DNA of 64,000 nt from Aestuariibaculum sediminum (GTDB lineage: Bacteria > Bacteroidota > Bacteroidia > Flavobacteriales > Flavobacteriaceae). The notes under the pieces are model-generated. The model was not told the DNA's origin, ran no database searches, and saw only the letters and a list, made by a program, of their open reading frames with translations. Positions 17,213 through 26,918 of this stretch are shown one piece after another. How positions within the stretch are numbered: position 1 is the stretch's first letter; every line of letters begins with the position of its first letter. Position numbers and translations under genes: made by a program. The stretch is from positions 12,329 through 76,328 of the forward strand of contig NZ_JACVXB010000008.1 in assembly GCF_014596945.1 (NCBI RefSeq), read 5' to 3'.

Positions 17213-19066
17213 TTATTCTTTGACAATGGTTTTATTTATAACACCATGGTCCGTAATTATTTTAATTACATAAATGCCTTCCCCTGAGTTAATGTTCACT
17301 TTTGTTGTTTTATTTATAATTTCGTTGGCGTTTATTAAGCGAATTTGTTGACCAAGCATATTGAATACCGAAATTTGTTTAACCTTTCCTGCTTTAGCGA
17401 AATCTATATGAAATTCATTTTTAAATGGTACGGGATATATTTTTATTAAAGAGTTATCAATGGTATTGTCTCCTACAGATAAAGAATTTTTATTTTGACT
17501 ACTTATTATTGAAGAAACAAGGTGATTTAAATAAACTTCCACATTCGTATAACCTCCGTCTAGAGAAGTAGATGTTCCATCGGAAGCATTGTTTTTATTA
17601 AGTCCGTTTGCGTCCTCCCATGTATCTGGCATACCATCACTATCGGTATCAGTAGGAGCTATTGTTGAATTGTATACCGGCCATCCACCAACATCAGTTT
17701 GTGTATCAATGATACCATTAGAGCTGCCATTAGAACCATTATATGTATAAGTGCCATTTTCTGTTTCGGTAACTATTCGAACATCTATAGCGTCGCGCAC
17801 CAGGGAAGCCCCACCATATGCAAGCACTTTTGCATAAGCCTCGGTAGCAGAATGTGTTGAAACATTACCTTGCACATTGTGCGGTACATTTAGTTTCATC
17901 ATTGTTTTATCGGATTCAGAAATGGGAATGGTATACTCACATATTATGGTATTTCCGCCACTATCTTTACATGAACTTGGATAGGTATTATAGGTGCTAT
18001 GAAATTGATTATACACGCCATATGTCCAATTATCATTAGTGGGATTGGGATGCCCATGTACATAATTACCATCAATGTAAAACTTTCCCCAAGTATCATA
18101 TACTGCAGTGCCTTTTACTTTATTCTTATCGATTGATATAATTCGCCCTTCTTTAGTTGTTCCGTTATTTGCTAATGTGGCAGGACCTGGCTTGTAATAG
18201 TTATTAATAAGGTTTATATTCATCGCTTCACCGCCATAGGAGCTATTGTGTCCCCAATTATAAATGACATTGTTTCTAAAATCCACTAAGTCGGTAAGAG
18301 CGAAAGCTGACCCAGCTGTCTCACCAAATCTTGCATTACGACTATCATGGTGGGCCAATAAGTTATGATGAAAGGAAGCATTTTTTCCTCCCCAAATACC
18401 ACCATAACCATGAGCACCCTTTCCATGAACAGAATTGCGCAGGCTTTCTGAAATAATGCACCATTGTACGGTTGAGTTTTGATTATTATAAAAAGACACA
18501 CATTCATCTGTAGACCAGCTCATAGAGCAATGGTCTATAATAATATTGTTATGGAATCTGCCACCTAAAGCATCGCCTTCATGTTGTGCTTCATCCCCCA
18601 TTCTAAATCTCATAAAGCGGATTATTACATTATCGGCATCAACGGTTACAGAATAATTTTTTAAGCATATACCATCACCAGGGGCAGACTGGCCAGCTAT
18701 GGTAATATTTCCGTTAGTTATTTTTAAATCTTTGGTAAGTTCAATAATTCCAGAAACTTTAAACATAACAGTTCTCGTTCCACTAGCCTCAACAGCTGCA
18801 CGTAAACTGCCTGTTCCAGAGTCGTTCAAATTGGTTACATATATAATCTGACCACCTCTGCCTCCTGTAACTTGCATTCCAAAACCTTCAGCCCCAGGAA
18901 ATGCTGATGGGTCAACCAAGCTATTAAAAGCATTTAAATAATTTGAAGTAATCGTAATTTTATTTGCATTTTCTCTTGGTAAAAAAGCGCAAAAGAGTAA
19001 TGGAATAATTAATAATAAAATTTTCCTCATAGATGTATGAATTAATATTAAATACGCATTTTTCAT
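17213..19066 (-). CDS. T9SS-secreted pectate lyase, PL1 family
   Basis: Cleaves de-esterified homogalacturonan by beta-elimination outside the cell. Seen: signal peptide (MRKILLLIIPLLFCAF), the PL1 start AFPGAEGFGMQVTGGRGG, VTNLNDSGTGSLRAAV, TIAGQSAPGDGI, RFMRFRMGDE, the DHCSMSWSTDE block of the active-site cleft, and NARFGE. A Ca-binding-looking DTDSDGMPDTWE stretch follows at about residue 485, then a T9SS C-terminal sorting domain (about 535-617; FNMLGQQIRL, EGIYVIKI). Start: ATG at 19066 adds 12 residues before the signal peptide; ATG at 19030 gives a cleaner signal and may be the true start. It lies 26 or more bases downstream of the second CE8 gene, so the three pectin genes form one transcript. 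Confidence 0.92.
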   Translation of the reverse strand: MKNAYLILIHTSMRKILLLIIPLLFCAFLPRENANKITITSNYLNAFNSLVDPSAFPGAEGFGMQVTGGRGGQIIYVTNLNDSGTGSLRAAVEASGTRTVMFKVSGIIELTKDLKITNGNITIAGQSAPGDGICLKNYSVTVDADNVIIRFMRFRMGDEAQHEGDALGGRFHNNIIIDHCSMSWSTDECVSFYNNQNSTVQWCIISESLRNSVHGKGAHGYGGIWGGKNASFHHNLLAHHDSRNARFGETAGSAFALTDLVDFRNNVIYNWGHNSSYGGEAMNINLINNYYKPGPATLANNGTTKEGRIISIDKNKVKGTAVYDTWGKFYIDGNYVHGHPNPTNDNWTYGVYNQFHSTYNTYPSSCKDSGGNTIICEYTIPISESDKTMMKLNVPHNVQGNVSTHSATEAYAKVLAYGGASLVRDAIDVRIVTETENGTYTYNGSNGSSNGIIDTQTDVGGWPVYNSTIAPTDTDSDGMPDTWEDANGLNKNNASDGTSTSLDGGYTNVEVYLNHLVSSIISSQNKNSLSVGDNTIDNSLIKIYPVPFKNEFHIDFAKAGKVKQISVFNMLGQQIRLINANEIINKTTKVNINSGEGIYVIKIITDHGVINKTIVKE

Positions 19067-19092
19067 TTTGATTTAAAGCACATTTCTTTTGT

Positions 19093-21807
19093 TTAATTTT
19101 TATAAATCTTGAGAGTTCCCAACTTGCCGTCTATTTTATAGCGAACAATATAGATTCCTGATTTCAGCCACTTAATGTCAATAGCTTTAGAAGCTTTTGT
19201 TTTGTGTACGTTCTGTCCTAAAAGGTTATAGATTTCAAGGTTTTCTAGATGACCTTTTATTTTTAACATGCCGGATTCTATAAAAACCTTGTCGTCTATA
19301 CTTAAACTAGAATCAACAATAATAGAACCAATGCCTGATAGCAAACCAGGGTGTGTAGAAGCATCGTACGTTCCATTTGCCAGCGAAGTTCCGTTTAGTG
19401 TAAATTGTTGCACTGTAACATCAACATTTAATACCGCGGTAGCACTTCCTGCAATATCCATATTCAAAATAGGACCTGCGCATTTAGCATGATTGAAAAT
19501 GGCCTGGTTATTCACTGCTAGGTCAATTTTTCCATTCCCGAAGGCATTTTCAAGCAACCCGTTAATTGCAGAATATCCTCCCGCATTATAGGCGGCTATG
19601 GTTAAGTCCCATGTTCCTGTAAAACTACTGTTATCTCCACCTAAGTTTACGGTGGCACTATTAGCAATATCTCTTGTATTACGCACTATCACTTTATTGG
19701 TACCGGTAATGGTTCCTGGTAATTCCATGATACTACCGGCAACATTTGCACTATTCATAAAAAGAGAGATATCGCCTTCAAGAGCGATATCGGCATCTAG
19801 ATAAAATCCAGTTCCACTTGTAGCATATGAAATATTGGTTCCCTGGTACATGGTAACAGAACCTAAACATTCAGAATCATTTCGTCTTAAACGAATACTC
19901 CCCCCATTTTGCACATACATATTTCCAGCAAATGGCGCGCTTTGAGCCTCAATGGTTACGCCATCGACAATAATTTTTTCGCCTGTTTCAGGTAATAGTG
20001 CGGGTGAATAATTATTAGCATCGTCCCAATTTCCTCCAAGAAACGTAAACTCACTTGGTCGTCCTATAATTATTTTACCACTACCGCTAATAGTAGAGGC
20101 ATGTGTAGTAGCATCGTACTGTCCAATAGGTTGTATGGTACCATCAATATACCATTCGCTAATGGTAATATCTTGGTTAAGGACGAGTTGCGCTGTTCCT
20201 TCTGTATAAAGCGCTGTATTCACATCAATGGCATTGCTAACATCAATGGTTAAGGCGCCATTGGTTTTTACAGTTATTTTGCCAGATGTACCTAAGGCAC
20301 TTTCAACTTTAGCTTGTAAATCTCCTGCATCAACAATCACATCTCCCGAAAAACCGGTGTTTTCATTGTTGAATAGGCATATGCCAGAACCTGTTTTAGT
20401 AATTTGATGCACACCAATAAGAGCGGCTGTTATATTGAGGTTGTTAGCGGTATTTATATAAGAATCGCCTTTTGTTTTAATAGTTCCTGCAAAAGATACA
20501 TTAGCAGAAGACGAAAGTGTTGATTGATTAAGTGTTAATAGGGTTGCTGAACTGCTAGCTGAAACATCTATTATTGCTCCATTTATTAAATTTAAATCGG
20601 CCGCAAAGTTTCCTCCATTAGCATCTATAGTTATGTTGCCATCAACATTTGCCGCTTCAGAGATTGTAGGAATTCCATCCGGATTCCAGTTATTAGCTTC
20701 CAGCCATCTATTTGTTCCAGCACCACCATCCCAATCGTAAACGGTTACTGTTGGTGCTATTACTGTAGGGTCCCAATTATCAGAACCAGCCAGAACGATT
20801 TCGGGTTCATATAAATTGGCCTCTGTTTGATCTACCATGGCTCTTAGACCAGCCCAATCCGCTCTTCCGCTCATATTAGCTCCTGCACCCGTATTCATCC
20901 ATTCATACAAGTGAAGGTCTGTACTCGTATCTGAATAGGCCATATTCCACTTATCACCCCATCCTTCAGGATGAATTTCTGCTGGCATGTCGCAATACAG
21001 CCAAGCTACTTTTGGGTATTCGTGCCATGGCCGCCCTAGTCGAATTAAAGCGCCATCATCTCCAGCTCTGGGGCTGTTCGGCTTGTAAGTTAAATGGCAC
21101 TCATAAAAAACAAACCCATAATCCTGATTGATGGTAGTCGAAGGAGCAGTAATCCAGCCGCCGCCGTAACTTCTTATCTCACACTGATTAAAAAATGCTA
21201 CACCTCGACCGTAGATATAATCGGTTCTTCCCTCTATCACACACCCATCAAAATAAGCTCTGGAGGTTTCGTTCATCCAAAAATAAATAGTGTCTTGGTA
21301 TGCTAGTATGTCGCAATTAACAAATACGTTCCGGTCTGATTGAATGGTAAGAGCTTGAGCTTGACCAACTGGTCCAGCTGTATTACGAAAGCTGATGTTT
21401 TCAGCCCTAAAATCGTTAGCCATAATGGTTAGTGTAGCTGCCGTTCTTATCAAGTCACTATTGCTGTTCCAAAGTGCAACTTTTTCGTCAGGACAAAGCC
21501 CGTCACCACCATCATTACAATTATAAATGTCGTAAGAAATAATGGTTTCTTGCCTACTTTCTCCAATTAAGGTGATGTTTGTTTTGTTGGCAGGGATGAT
21601 TAACTTTTCTTGGTCGTAAAGCCCTCGTTTTACATAAATAATTGTTGGTGTGCCAGCGGGAGCGGCATTAAAAGCCGCTTGAATGGAAGTGAAGTCTCCC
21701 GTTCCATTAATATCTACTGTAATATCTGGAGTAAAGTTTTGAGCATAAGCAACAAGAGATAGTAATAGGCCAATAAAGAATAGGCCTACTCTTTTAGGGA
21801 GTTTCAT
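19093..21807 (-). CDS. T9SS-secreted pectin methylesterase (CE8) with two large repeated beta modules
   Basis: First gene of the pectin cluster. Seen: signal peptide (LLSLVAYAQ), a CE8 beta-helix at about residues 25-350 with GTGDFTSIQAAFNAAP, AYQDTIYF, GRTDYIYGRG and RLGRPWHEYP, all the usual catalytic blocks. After it come two related modules of roughly 210 residues (about 355-580 and 585-830) of beta-rich, Gly/Asn-rich sequence, each ending in a GxYDASTHxxxxSGxGxIIV-type block; these resemble autotransporter-like or PL-associated beta-helix repeats. A T9SS sorting domain closes the protein (IYNLLGQNVH, SGIYIVRY). It has only modest similarity to the other CE8 protein here, so the two may prefer different methylation patterns; that is inference. 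Confidence 0.92.
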   Translation of the reverse strand: MKLPKRVGLFFIGLLLSLVAYAQNFTPDITVDINGTGDFTSIQAAFNAAPAGTPTIIYVKRGLYDQEKLIIPANKTNITLIGESRQETIISYDIYNCNDGGDGLCPDEKVALWNSNSDLIRTAATLTIMANDFRAENISFRNTAGPVGQAQALTIQSDRNVFVNCDILAYQDTIYFWMNETSRAYFDGCVIEGRTDYIYGRGVAFFNQCEIRSYGGGWITAPSTTINQDYGFVFYECHLTYKPNSPRAGDDGALIRLGRPWHEYPKVAWLYCDMPAEIHPEGWGDKWNMAYSDTSTDLHLYEWMNTGAGANMSGRADWAGLRAMVDQTEANLYEPEIVLAGSDNWDPTVIAPTVTVYDWDGGAGTNRWLEANNWNPDGIPTISEAANVDGNITIDANGGNFAADLNLINGAIIDVSASSSATLLTLNQSTLSSSANVSFAGTIKTKGDSYINTANNLNITAALIGVHQITKTGSGICLFNNENTGFSGDVIVDAGDLQAKVESALGTSGKITVKTNGALTIDVSNAIDVNTALYTEGTAQLVLNQDITISEWYIDGTIQPIGQYDATTHASTISGSGKIIIGRPSEFTFLGGNWDDANNYSPALLPETGEKIIVDGVTIEAQSAPFAGNMYVQNGGSIRLRRNDSECLGSVTMYQGTNISYATSGTGFYLDADIALEGDISLFMNSANVAGSIMELPGTITGTNKVIVRNTRDIANSATVNLGGDNSSFTGTWDLTIAAYNAGGYSAINGLLENAFGNGKIDLAVNNQAIFNHAKCAGPILNMDIAGSATAVLNVDVTVQQFTLNGTSLANGTYDASTHPGLLSGIGSIIVDSSLSIDDKVFIESGMLKIKGHLENLEIYNLLGQNVHKTKASKAIDIKWLKSGIYIVRYKIDGKLGTLKIYKN

Positions 21808-22063
21808 AATAATTAGTGGTCTTATTTAGTTTAGTTTCGACCATATAGAATAAATCTATATGCAATCGATTACAAAAATACAATAATCAAGGACTTTCAG
21901 TATGGTCAAATTACAATAATAAAGGGGGTAAATAACAAATGGAGCTTTTTTATGAGTTATATTGTATTAATAATAAATTGTATATTTCTTATTTTAAAAT
22001 CATGTTTTAAAACATATTTATGATTACCAATTTTAATTTTTAAGACCTTCCATTTAAGAACTA
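21808..22063. promoter_or_regulatory. Divergent promoter region between pectin genes and hybrid sensor; LacI-like palindrome
   Basis: 256 bases separate the start of the minus-strand pectin transcript from the plus-strand hybrid sensor, so both promoters must lie here. A 14-base near-palindrome, TGCAATCGATTACA, is at 21861-21874, 54 bases upstream of the CE8 start; this shape is typical of LacI-family operators. The sequence also holds several A/T runs. No promoter pair was located with confidence. Confidence 0.4.
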
Positions 22064-25000
22064 ATGTTAATGAAACGAATAGAAAACTTTTACTTTTTAT
22101 TTATAATTTTTTTAGGAGCTTTTAATTGGCTGGAAGGGCAACAAAATTTCTCGGTGGAACATTTTTTAGTTGAAGACGGTCTGCCTCATAATACCATAAG
22201 TCATATTATCCAAGATAAAAAAGGGTTTATATGGATGGCCACTTTTAATGGGCTTAGTAAATATGATGGTTATACTTTTCAAAACTATAAGCCACAATCG
22301 TCTGATGAAGTTTTGATGAAAAATAATCGCATCGATAAAATTATTGAGGATGAATATGGCCGTATTTGGATGCAGTCTAATTCAAATAAACCAAATACGT
22401 TTTGTTTCGACCCCAAAACAGAAGTTTTTTGGAATACTGATTTAATTCCAGATTTACCCAGAGGAGAGTTTAGACTAAGTGGCGTAAAAACGAGTAAATC
22501 GGGATTAGTATGGCTGCTTTCTGAAACGAATGGGTGTATTTTAGTTTCCGATTCATTATTTAAAACTAAAGTATATAGTAAAGAACTAAATACACTTAAT
22601 GCGTCGACTGTAAATTCGGTTTATGAAGATGCACAAGGTAACTCATGGTTATTAACTAATAACGGGCTAACGCTTTTAAAGGTAAATAATTTAAATAAAC
22701 CCAATTATTACTTTTCAAAGCAAACGGGACAAGCTACGTGTTTTTACACAACCGTGGAATTTGATGATGAAATTTGGTTTGGAGGATCACAAGGAATAAT
22801 TGCCAAATACTCAAAGATAGATCATTCTTTTAGAACACTTAAGCTTGAGTTGAATGCTAATATAATTTGGATGAAAAAGCTTAACCAGCAGACTGTTTTA
22901 GCTGTTACAAACCAAGAAGGCTTTTGTTCTATAAATATTGACACCGGTGTTATTCAGTTTTATAATTCTAAAACACTTTCAGGTCTAAATACCGATGATT
23001 TGTCTCCTGTAACTCTTTTACAAAATAGGTGGTTTTGGTTTGTAAATAATCAAAAAACAGGTATTAATCTTTTTGATTTTTCTAAACAACAGCTTCATTG
23101 TTATCCATCTAACAATCAGAGTTTACCAGTGCCTACGTCTATTCCTAGATCTTTTGTTTTTACCGATCTTATGGGGGATATTTGGATACAACCTCAAGGT
23201 GGAGGTTTCTCAAAATTCAACCAAAATAATAATGAACTTACACCATTTAATTATAAGGGCTATTTTCCAAAAGGTAATTTTTCAAATAGTTTTCTTGCTG
23301 CATTATTCGATAAGCAAGGTAATCTATGGTATAGTACGCGTTCATCGGGTTTGGTAAAAGTGGTATTTAGTGAAAACAAGTTTAAAACAACTATTACAAC
23401 TAATGGGTTTAATCAATCTTCTATTAACGATGTTAGAGCGATTATGCAGGATAAATCAGGAAATATTTGGGTAGGTAACAAACAAAACAAAATAATTGTT
23501 TTAGATAAAGATTTTAATAGAATTGGAGATTTTTCTTCCTTGGGAATGTTAAAAGACAATGCCAAATGGAATAAACCCGCTTATAAAATTTTACAAGATA
23601 ATCAATTGAATATTTGGATTGGTACCCGAGGCGATGGGCTTTACAAATTAATTCCGAAAGAGACTTCTTTTTCTTACAAAGTGATTCATTTTAAGTCAGA
23701 TAATTCCAACCCCTATAGTATAAGTAGTAATGATATTTACAGTATTTTTCAAGATAAAACTAATAGAATTTGGTTAGGAACATTTGGAGGAGGTGTTAAT
23801 CTCATAGAAACTGATGCTTTTGGAGAAACCAGTTTTATTAATTACAAAAATAAATGGCACCATTATCCTATTAATGTTTTTAATAAGGTTCGCTGTTTAA
23901 AACAAACCTCTGAAGGGTTATTGTGTGCAGGAACAACTAAAGGAATGTTGATTTTTAATCCAAACGAGATTTTACAACCTCAATCTGAATTTAAAACGTA
24001 TGAAATTGGTTTAAAGGAAACACATAAAGGATTAAGTGGAAATGATGTAATTGATATTTGTATCACCAAAAAAGAAGAAATTTTTATTGCCACAGTTTCT
24101 GGAGGTATTAACAAAGTAACAGAAAAAGATTCTTTTGGATTTCCGGTAACTTTTAAAAGTTTTACTAAAAAAGAAGGTTTGCCTTCAGATAATATACTTT
24201 CATTATTAGAAGATGTTGATGGTAAAATATGGGTTACAACAGATTATACATTATCTCGTTTTAATCCTGAGCAAGAATTTTTTGAAGTTTTTCATGACGT
24301 AAAACCAAATATTTCTCATGGTAATTTTTCAGAGGCAACCAGTGTGCAATTAAGTTCAGGAGAATTGCTGTTCGGGTTTTCTGAAGGCATTTTACATTTT
24401 TTTTCTGAGGATTTTAAAACTAATAATTATTCTCCTTATTTAGCATTATCAAACTTTCAACTATTTAACCAAAGCGTTCCTATAAACAAGGATTCTCCAT
24501 TAAGTTTATCTTTAGATAATACCAAAGGGTTGGTTTTATCTCACAACCAAAATTTCTTTACCATTGAATTTGCCGCTTTAGATTATAAAAAGCCTGCAAA
24601 CATTAATTATTCCTACAAATTGGAAGAGTTTGATAAAAACTGGAACAACAATCAAACATATGGTTCTGCAACGTACACCAATGTCCCTAAAGGAGAATAT
24701 GTTTTTAAGGTAAAGTCAACCAATAGTCAAGGCGTTTGGGTCGAAAACCAGCGAGAGTTACCTATTAAGATAAAACCATCTATTTGGGAGACTAATTTGG
24801 CCTATGCTCTGTACACAATAGTTTTTATTGTTGTTTTTTTATTGGTTAACTATGTTGTTATTACAATCTATCGTTTAAAAACTAAAGTGAAGTTAGAAAA
24901 AGAAATGTTTAACATGAAACAAAAGTTTTTTACAGACATTTCTCATGAACTCCGAACTCCTTTAACACTCATTGCATCACCCATAGAATATTTAATTAAT

Positions 25001-26452
25001 GACAATAGAACACCAGAAACCATAAAAAAGCAACTTTTATTCATATCGCATAATTCGAATAGGTTGCAGCGGTTGGTTAATCAAATATTGGATTTCCGTA
25101 AGATAGAGGAAACAAAAATTAAAGTTTCTGAAATAAAAGTTGCGATGTTTGTAAAAGATATTTTCAATGATTTTAAGGGAGTTGCAAAAGAACGGGGTGT
25201 TAATTTTAAATTTTTTAATTACGCAAATGATTCTACAATTTGGGTAGACAAAAATGGTTTCGAAAAAATAATAATAAATCTTTTATCCAACGCTTTAAAA
25301 TTTACTCCAAAAGGAAAATCTGTTTATGTTAAAATAACTAATAATGAGAAACAATTAGGAATTCATGTGGTAGATGAAGGAATAGGAATTTCAAAGGATA
25401 ACCAAAAAAAGCTATTTAATCGCTTTGTGTCATTTAATAATAAAATTAATAGGCCAAGTACGGGAATTGGTTTGTCTTTGATAAAAGAGATAACTGCTAA
25501 GCATAGCGCAAAATTACATTTTGATAGTGAAGAAGGAAAAGGTAGTGCCTTTTCTGTGTATTTTAAATTAGGTAAGGCACATTTTTCAAACGATGTAGAT
25601 TTTATAACCGAGGAAGAAATAACAGAACCAATATTAGATCCAACATTATTGTCCACTACAAATGTGATGCAAGAAAAAGTTAAAATTTTGGTTGTTGAAG
25701 ACAAATTAGAATTACGGTTATTCATTAAATCTATTCTTGAGGATAAATACGAAGTAATAGAGGCAGAAGATGGAGAAAAGGGTTATGAATTAGCTATAAT
25801 GGAAGCTCCCACATTTATTGTTAGTGATATTATGATGCCTAATTTAAATGGAGTTGATTTTTTAAAGAAGATTAGAAACAATACTGAAACAAGTCATATT
25901 CCAGTAATTCTTCTTACTGCTAAAACCAATATAGAAAGTAAGCTAGAAGGCCTTTCTTATGGAGCAGACGATTATATTACAAAACCTTTTAGTGTATCTT
26001 ATTTTATTGCTCGAATAGAAAACTTACTTAATCAGAGAAAGAGATTGCAGGATATTTTTAGTGTTTTTGATAAAAGTGTTAATGGCTATAAGCCAATGCC
26101 AAGCTTGATTACAGAACAGGATGAAGAGATAATGAAAAAAGTAATGCATTCTATTGAAAAAAACATAGATAATAACAATTTTACGGTGGAAGAATTAGGA
26201 GCAATAGTTGGAATTAATCGTACTACATTTGGTAATAAAATAAAAAGTTTAACGGGATTTACCCCTGTGGAATTTATTAAAGATGTAAGATTAAAGAGAG
26301 CAGAACAGCTTATTGTTAATACTCAGCTATTAATAAAGGAAATTGCCTCAATGTCAGGTTTTGTGGACATGAAATATTTTGGTAAGTCTTTTAAAAAAAA
26401 ATATGGAGTAACTCCAATGGAATATAGAAAACAAAAAAACAGATTTGAATAG
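22064..26452 (+). CDS. Hybrid two-component system sensor/regulator (HTCS), AraC-type output
   Basis: Single-protein sensor and transcription factor of the type that controls polysaccharide loci in Bacteroidota. Seen, in order: signal peptide (to about residue 25, NWLEGQQNF); many Reg_prop propeller repeats (for example GFIWMATFNGLSKYDG, NIWIGTRGDGLYK, RIWLGTFGGGVN); a Y_Y_Y domain at about 845-905; a membrane segment at about 911-935; a HisKA domain with the phospho-accepting His near 961 in DISHELRTPL; a HATPase domain (NLLSNALKFT, STGIGLSLIKE); a receiver domain with phospho-acceptor Asp near 1255 (VSDIMMPN); and an AraC helix-turn-helix at the C-terminus (GVTPMEYRK). It is divergent from three pectin enzymes, which makes pectin fragments the likely signal and that operon the likely target; this is inference from position. 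Confidence 0.95.
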   Translation: MLMKRIENFYFLFIIFLGAFNWLEGQQNFSVEHFLVEDGLPHNTISHIIQDKKGFIWMATFNGLSKYDGYTFQNYKPQSSDEVLMKNNRIDKIIEDEYGRIWMQSNSNKPNTFCFDPKTEVFWNTDLIPDLPRGEFRLSGVKTSKSGLVWLLSETNGCILVSDSLFKTKVYSKELNTLNASTVNSVYEDAQGNSWLLTNNGLTLLKVNNLNKPNYYFSKQTGQATCFYTTVEFDDEIWFGGSQGIIAKYSKIDHSFRTLKLELNANIIWMKKLNQQTVLAVTNQEGFCSINIDTGVIQFYNSKTLSGLNTDDLSPVTLLQNRWFWFVNNQKTGINLFDFSKQQLHCYPSNNQSLPVPTSIPRSFVFTDLMGDIWIQPQGGGFSKFNQNNNELTPFNYKGYFPKGNFSNSFLAALFDKQGNLWYSTRSSGLVKVVFSENKFKTTITTNGFNQSSINDVRAIMQDKSGNIWVGNKQNKIIVLDKDFNRIGDFSSLGMLKDNAKWNKPAYKILQDNQLNIWIGTRGDGLYKLIPKETSFSYKVIHFKSDNSNPYSISSNDIYSIFQDKTNRIWLGTFGGGVNLIETDAFGETSFINYKNKWHHYPINVFNKVRCLKQTSEGLLCAGTTKGMLIFNPNEILQPQSEFKTYEIGLKETHKGLSGNDVIDICITKKEEIFIATVSGGINKVTEKDSFGFPVTFKSFTKKEGLPSDNILSLLEDVDGKIWVTTDYTLSRFNPEQEFFEVFHDVKPNISHGNFSEATSVQLSSGELLFGFSEGILHFFSEDFKTNNYSPYLALSNFQLFNQSVPINKDSPLSLSLDNTKGLVLSHNQNFFTIEFAALDYKKPANINYSYKLEEFDKNWNNNQTYGSATYTNVPKGEYVFKVKSTNSQGVWVENQRELPIKIKPSIWETNLAYALYTIVFIVVFLLVNYVVITIYRLKTKVKLEKEMFNMKQKFFTDISHELRTPLTLIASPIEYLINDNRTPETIKKQLLFISHNSNRLQRLVNQILDFRKIEETKIKVSEIKVAMFVKDIFNDFKGVAKERGVNFKFFNYANDSTIWVDKNGFEKIIINLLSNALKFTPKGKSVYVKITNNEKQLGIHVVDEGIGISKDNQKKLFNRFVSFNNKINRPSTGIGLSLIKEITAKHSAKLHFDSEEGKGSAFSVYFKLGKAHFSNDVDFITEEEITEPILDPTLLSTTNVMQEKVKILVVEDKLELRLFIKSILEDKYEVIEAEDGEKGYELAIMEAPTFIVSDIMMPNLNGVDFLKKIRNNTETSHIPVILLTAKTNIESKLEGLSYGADDYITKPFSVSYFIARIENLLNQRKRLQDIFSVFDKSVNGYKPMPSLITEQDEEIMKKVMHSIEKNIDNNNFTVEELGAIVGINRTTFGNKIKSLTGFTPVEFIKDVRLKRAEQLIVNTQLLIKEIASMSGFVDMKYFGKSFKKKYGVTPMEYRKQKNRFE

Positions 26453-26918
26453 CCAGTTTAAAGGAAAACTGACACTGTCCCGTAAAGTTTTTGTTAAACA
26501 AATTTCTACAACCAGGATAACTGCGATTGGAATCAGTAGCATCTTTAAATTTTCTTTAGTATTTGCTTACCTAAATTATTCAACCTTATATTTTTAGATC
26601 CATTAAGTCTTAAGATTTATGGCTGAGTACAAATAGCAACTCCAAATTATTGCTAATGCTATTTTGGGTGGCTTGCACATACTGGTCACTGTATCGATTT
26701 TAAGGAAGGTGCATGCCTAAAATGTTAGATAAATAAGAGCAAATTTAACCACAAATGAATCGATTGAAATACTTAGTTTACTTGTCCTGTTCACAATGGT
26801 ATAAGTATTTGATAATTAATAATTAAAAAATTAATGAAAAGAACTTAAGTTATGTAGATGGTTGGTTATTTCATCATTAGTAATTAAATTAGCTATTGAT
26901 TAACCCTATTTAACTTTT
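26453..26918. other. 466-base intergenic region, no gene recognised
   Basis: No coding frame of credible composition on either strand. Directly after the sensor stop, CAGTTT/AAACTG can form a short hairpin without a T-tract. ACTGTCCCGT at 26474-26483 has an inverted match at 47298-47307. TGAATCGATTGA at 26756-26767 shares the core AATCGATT with the palindrome at 21861. The promoter of the giant repeat protein should lie in the second half. Confidence 0.5.

Noticed and set aside
25363-25725. 120-codon minus-strand frame within the hybrid sensor gene
   Set aside because: Antisense to the HATPase and receiver-linker codons; Ser-rich composition is the shadow of the sense strand.
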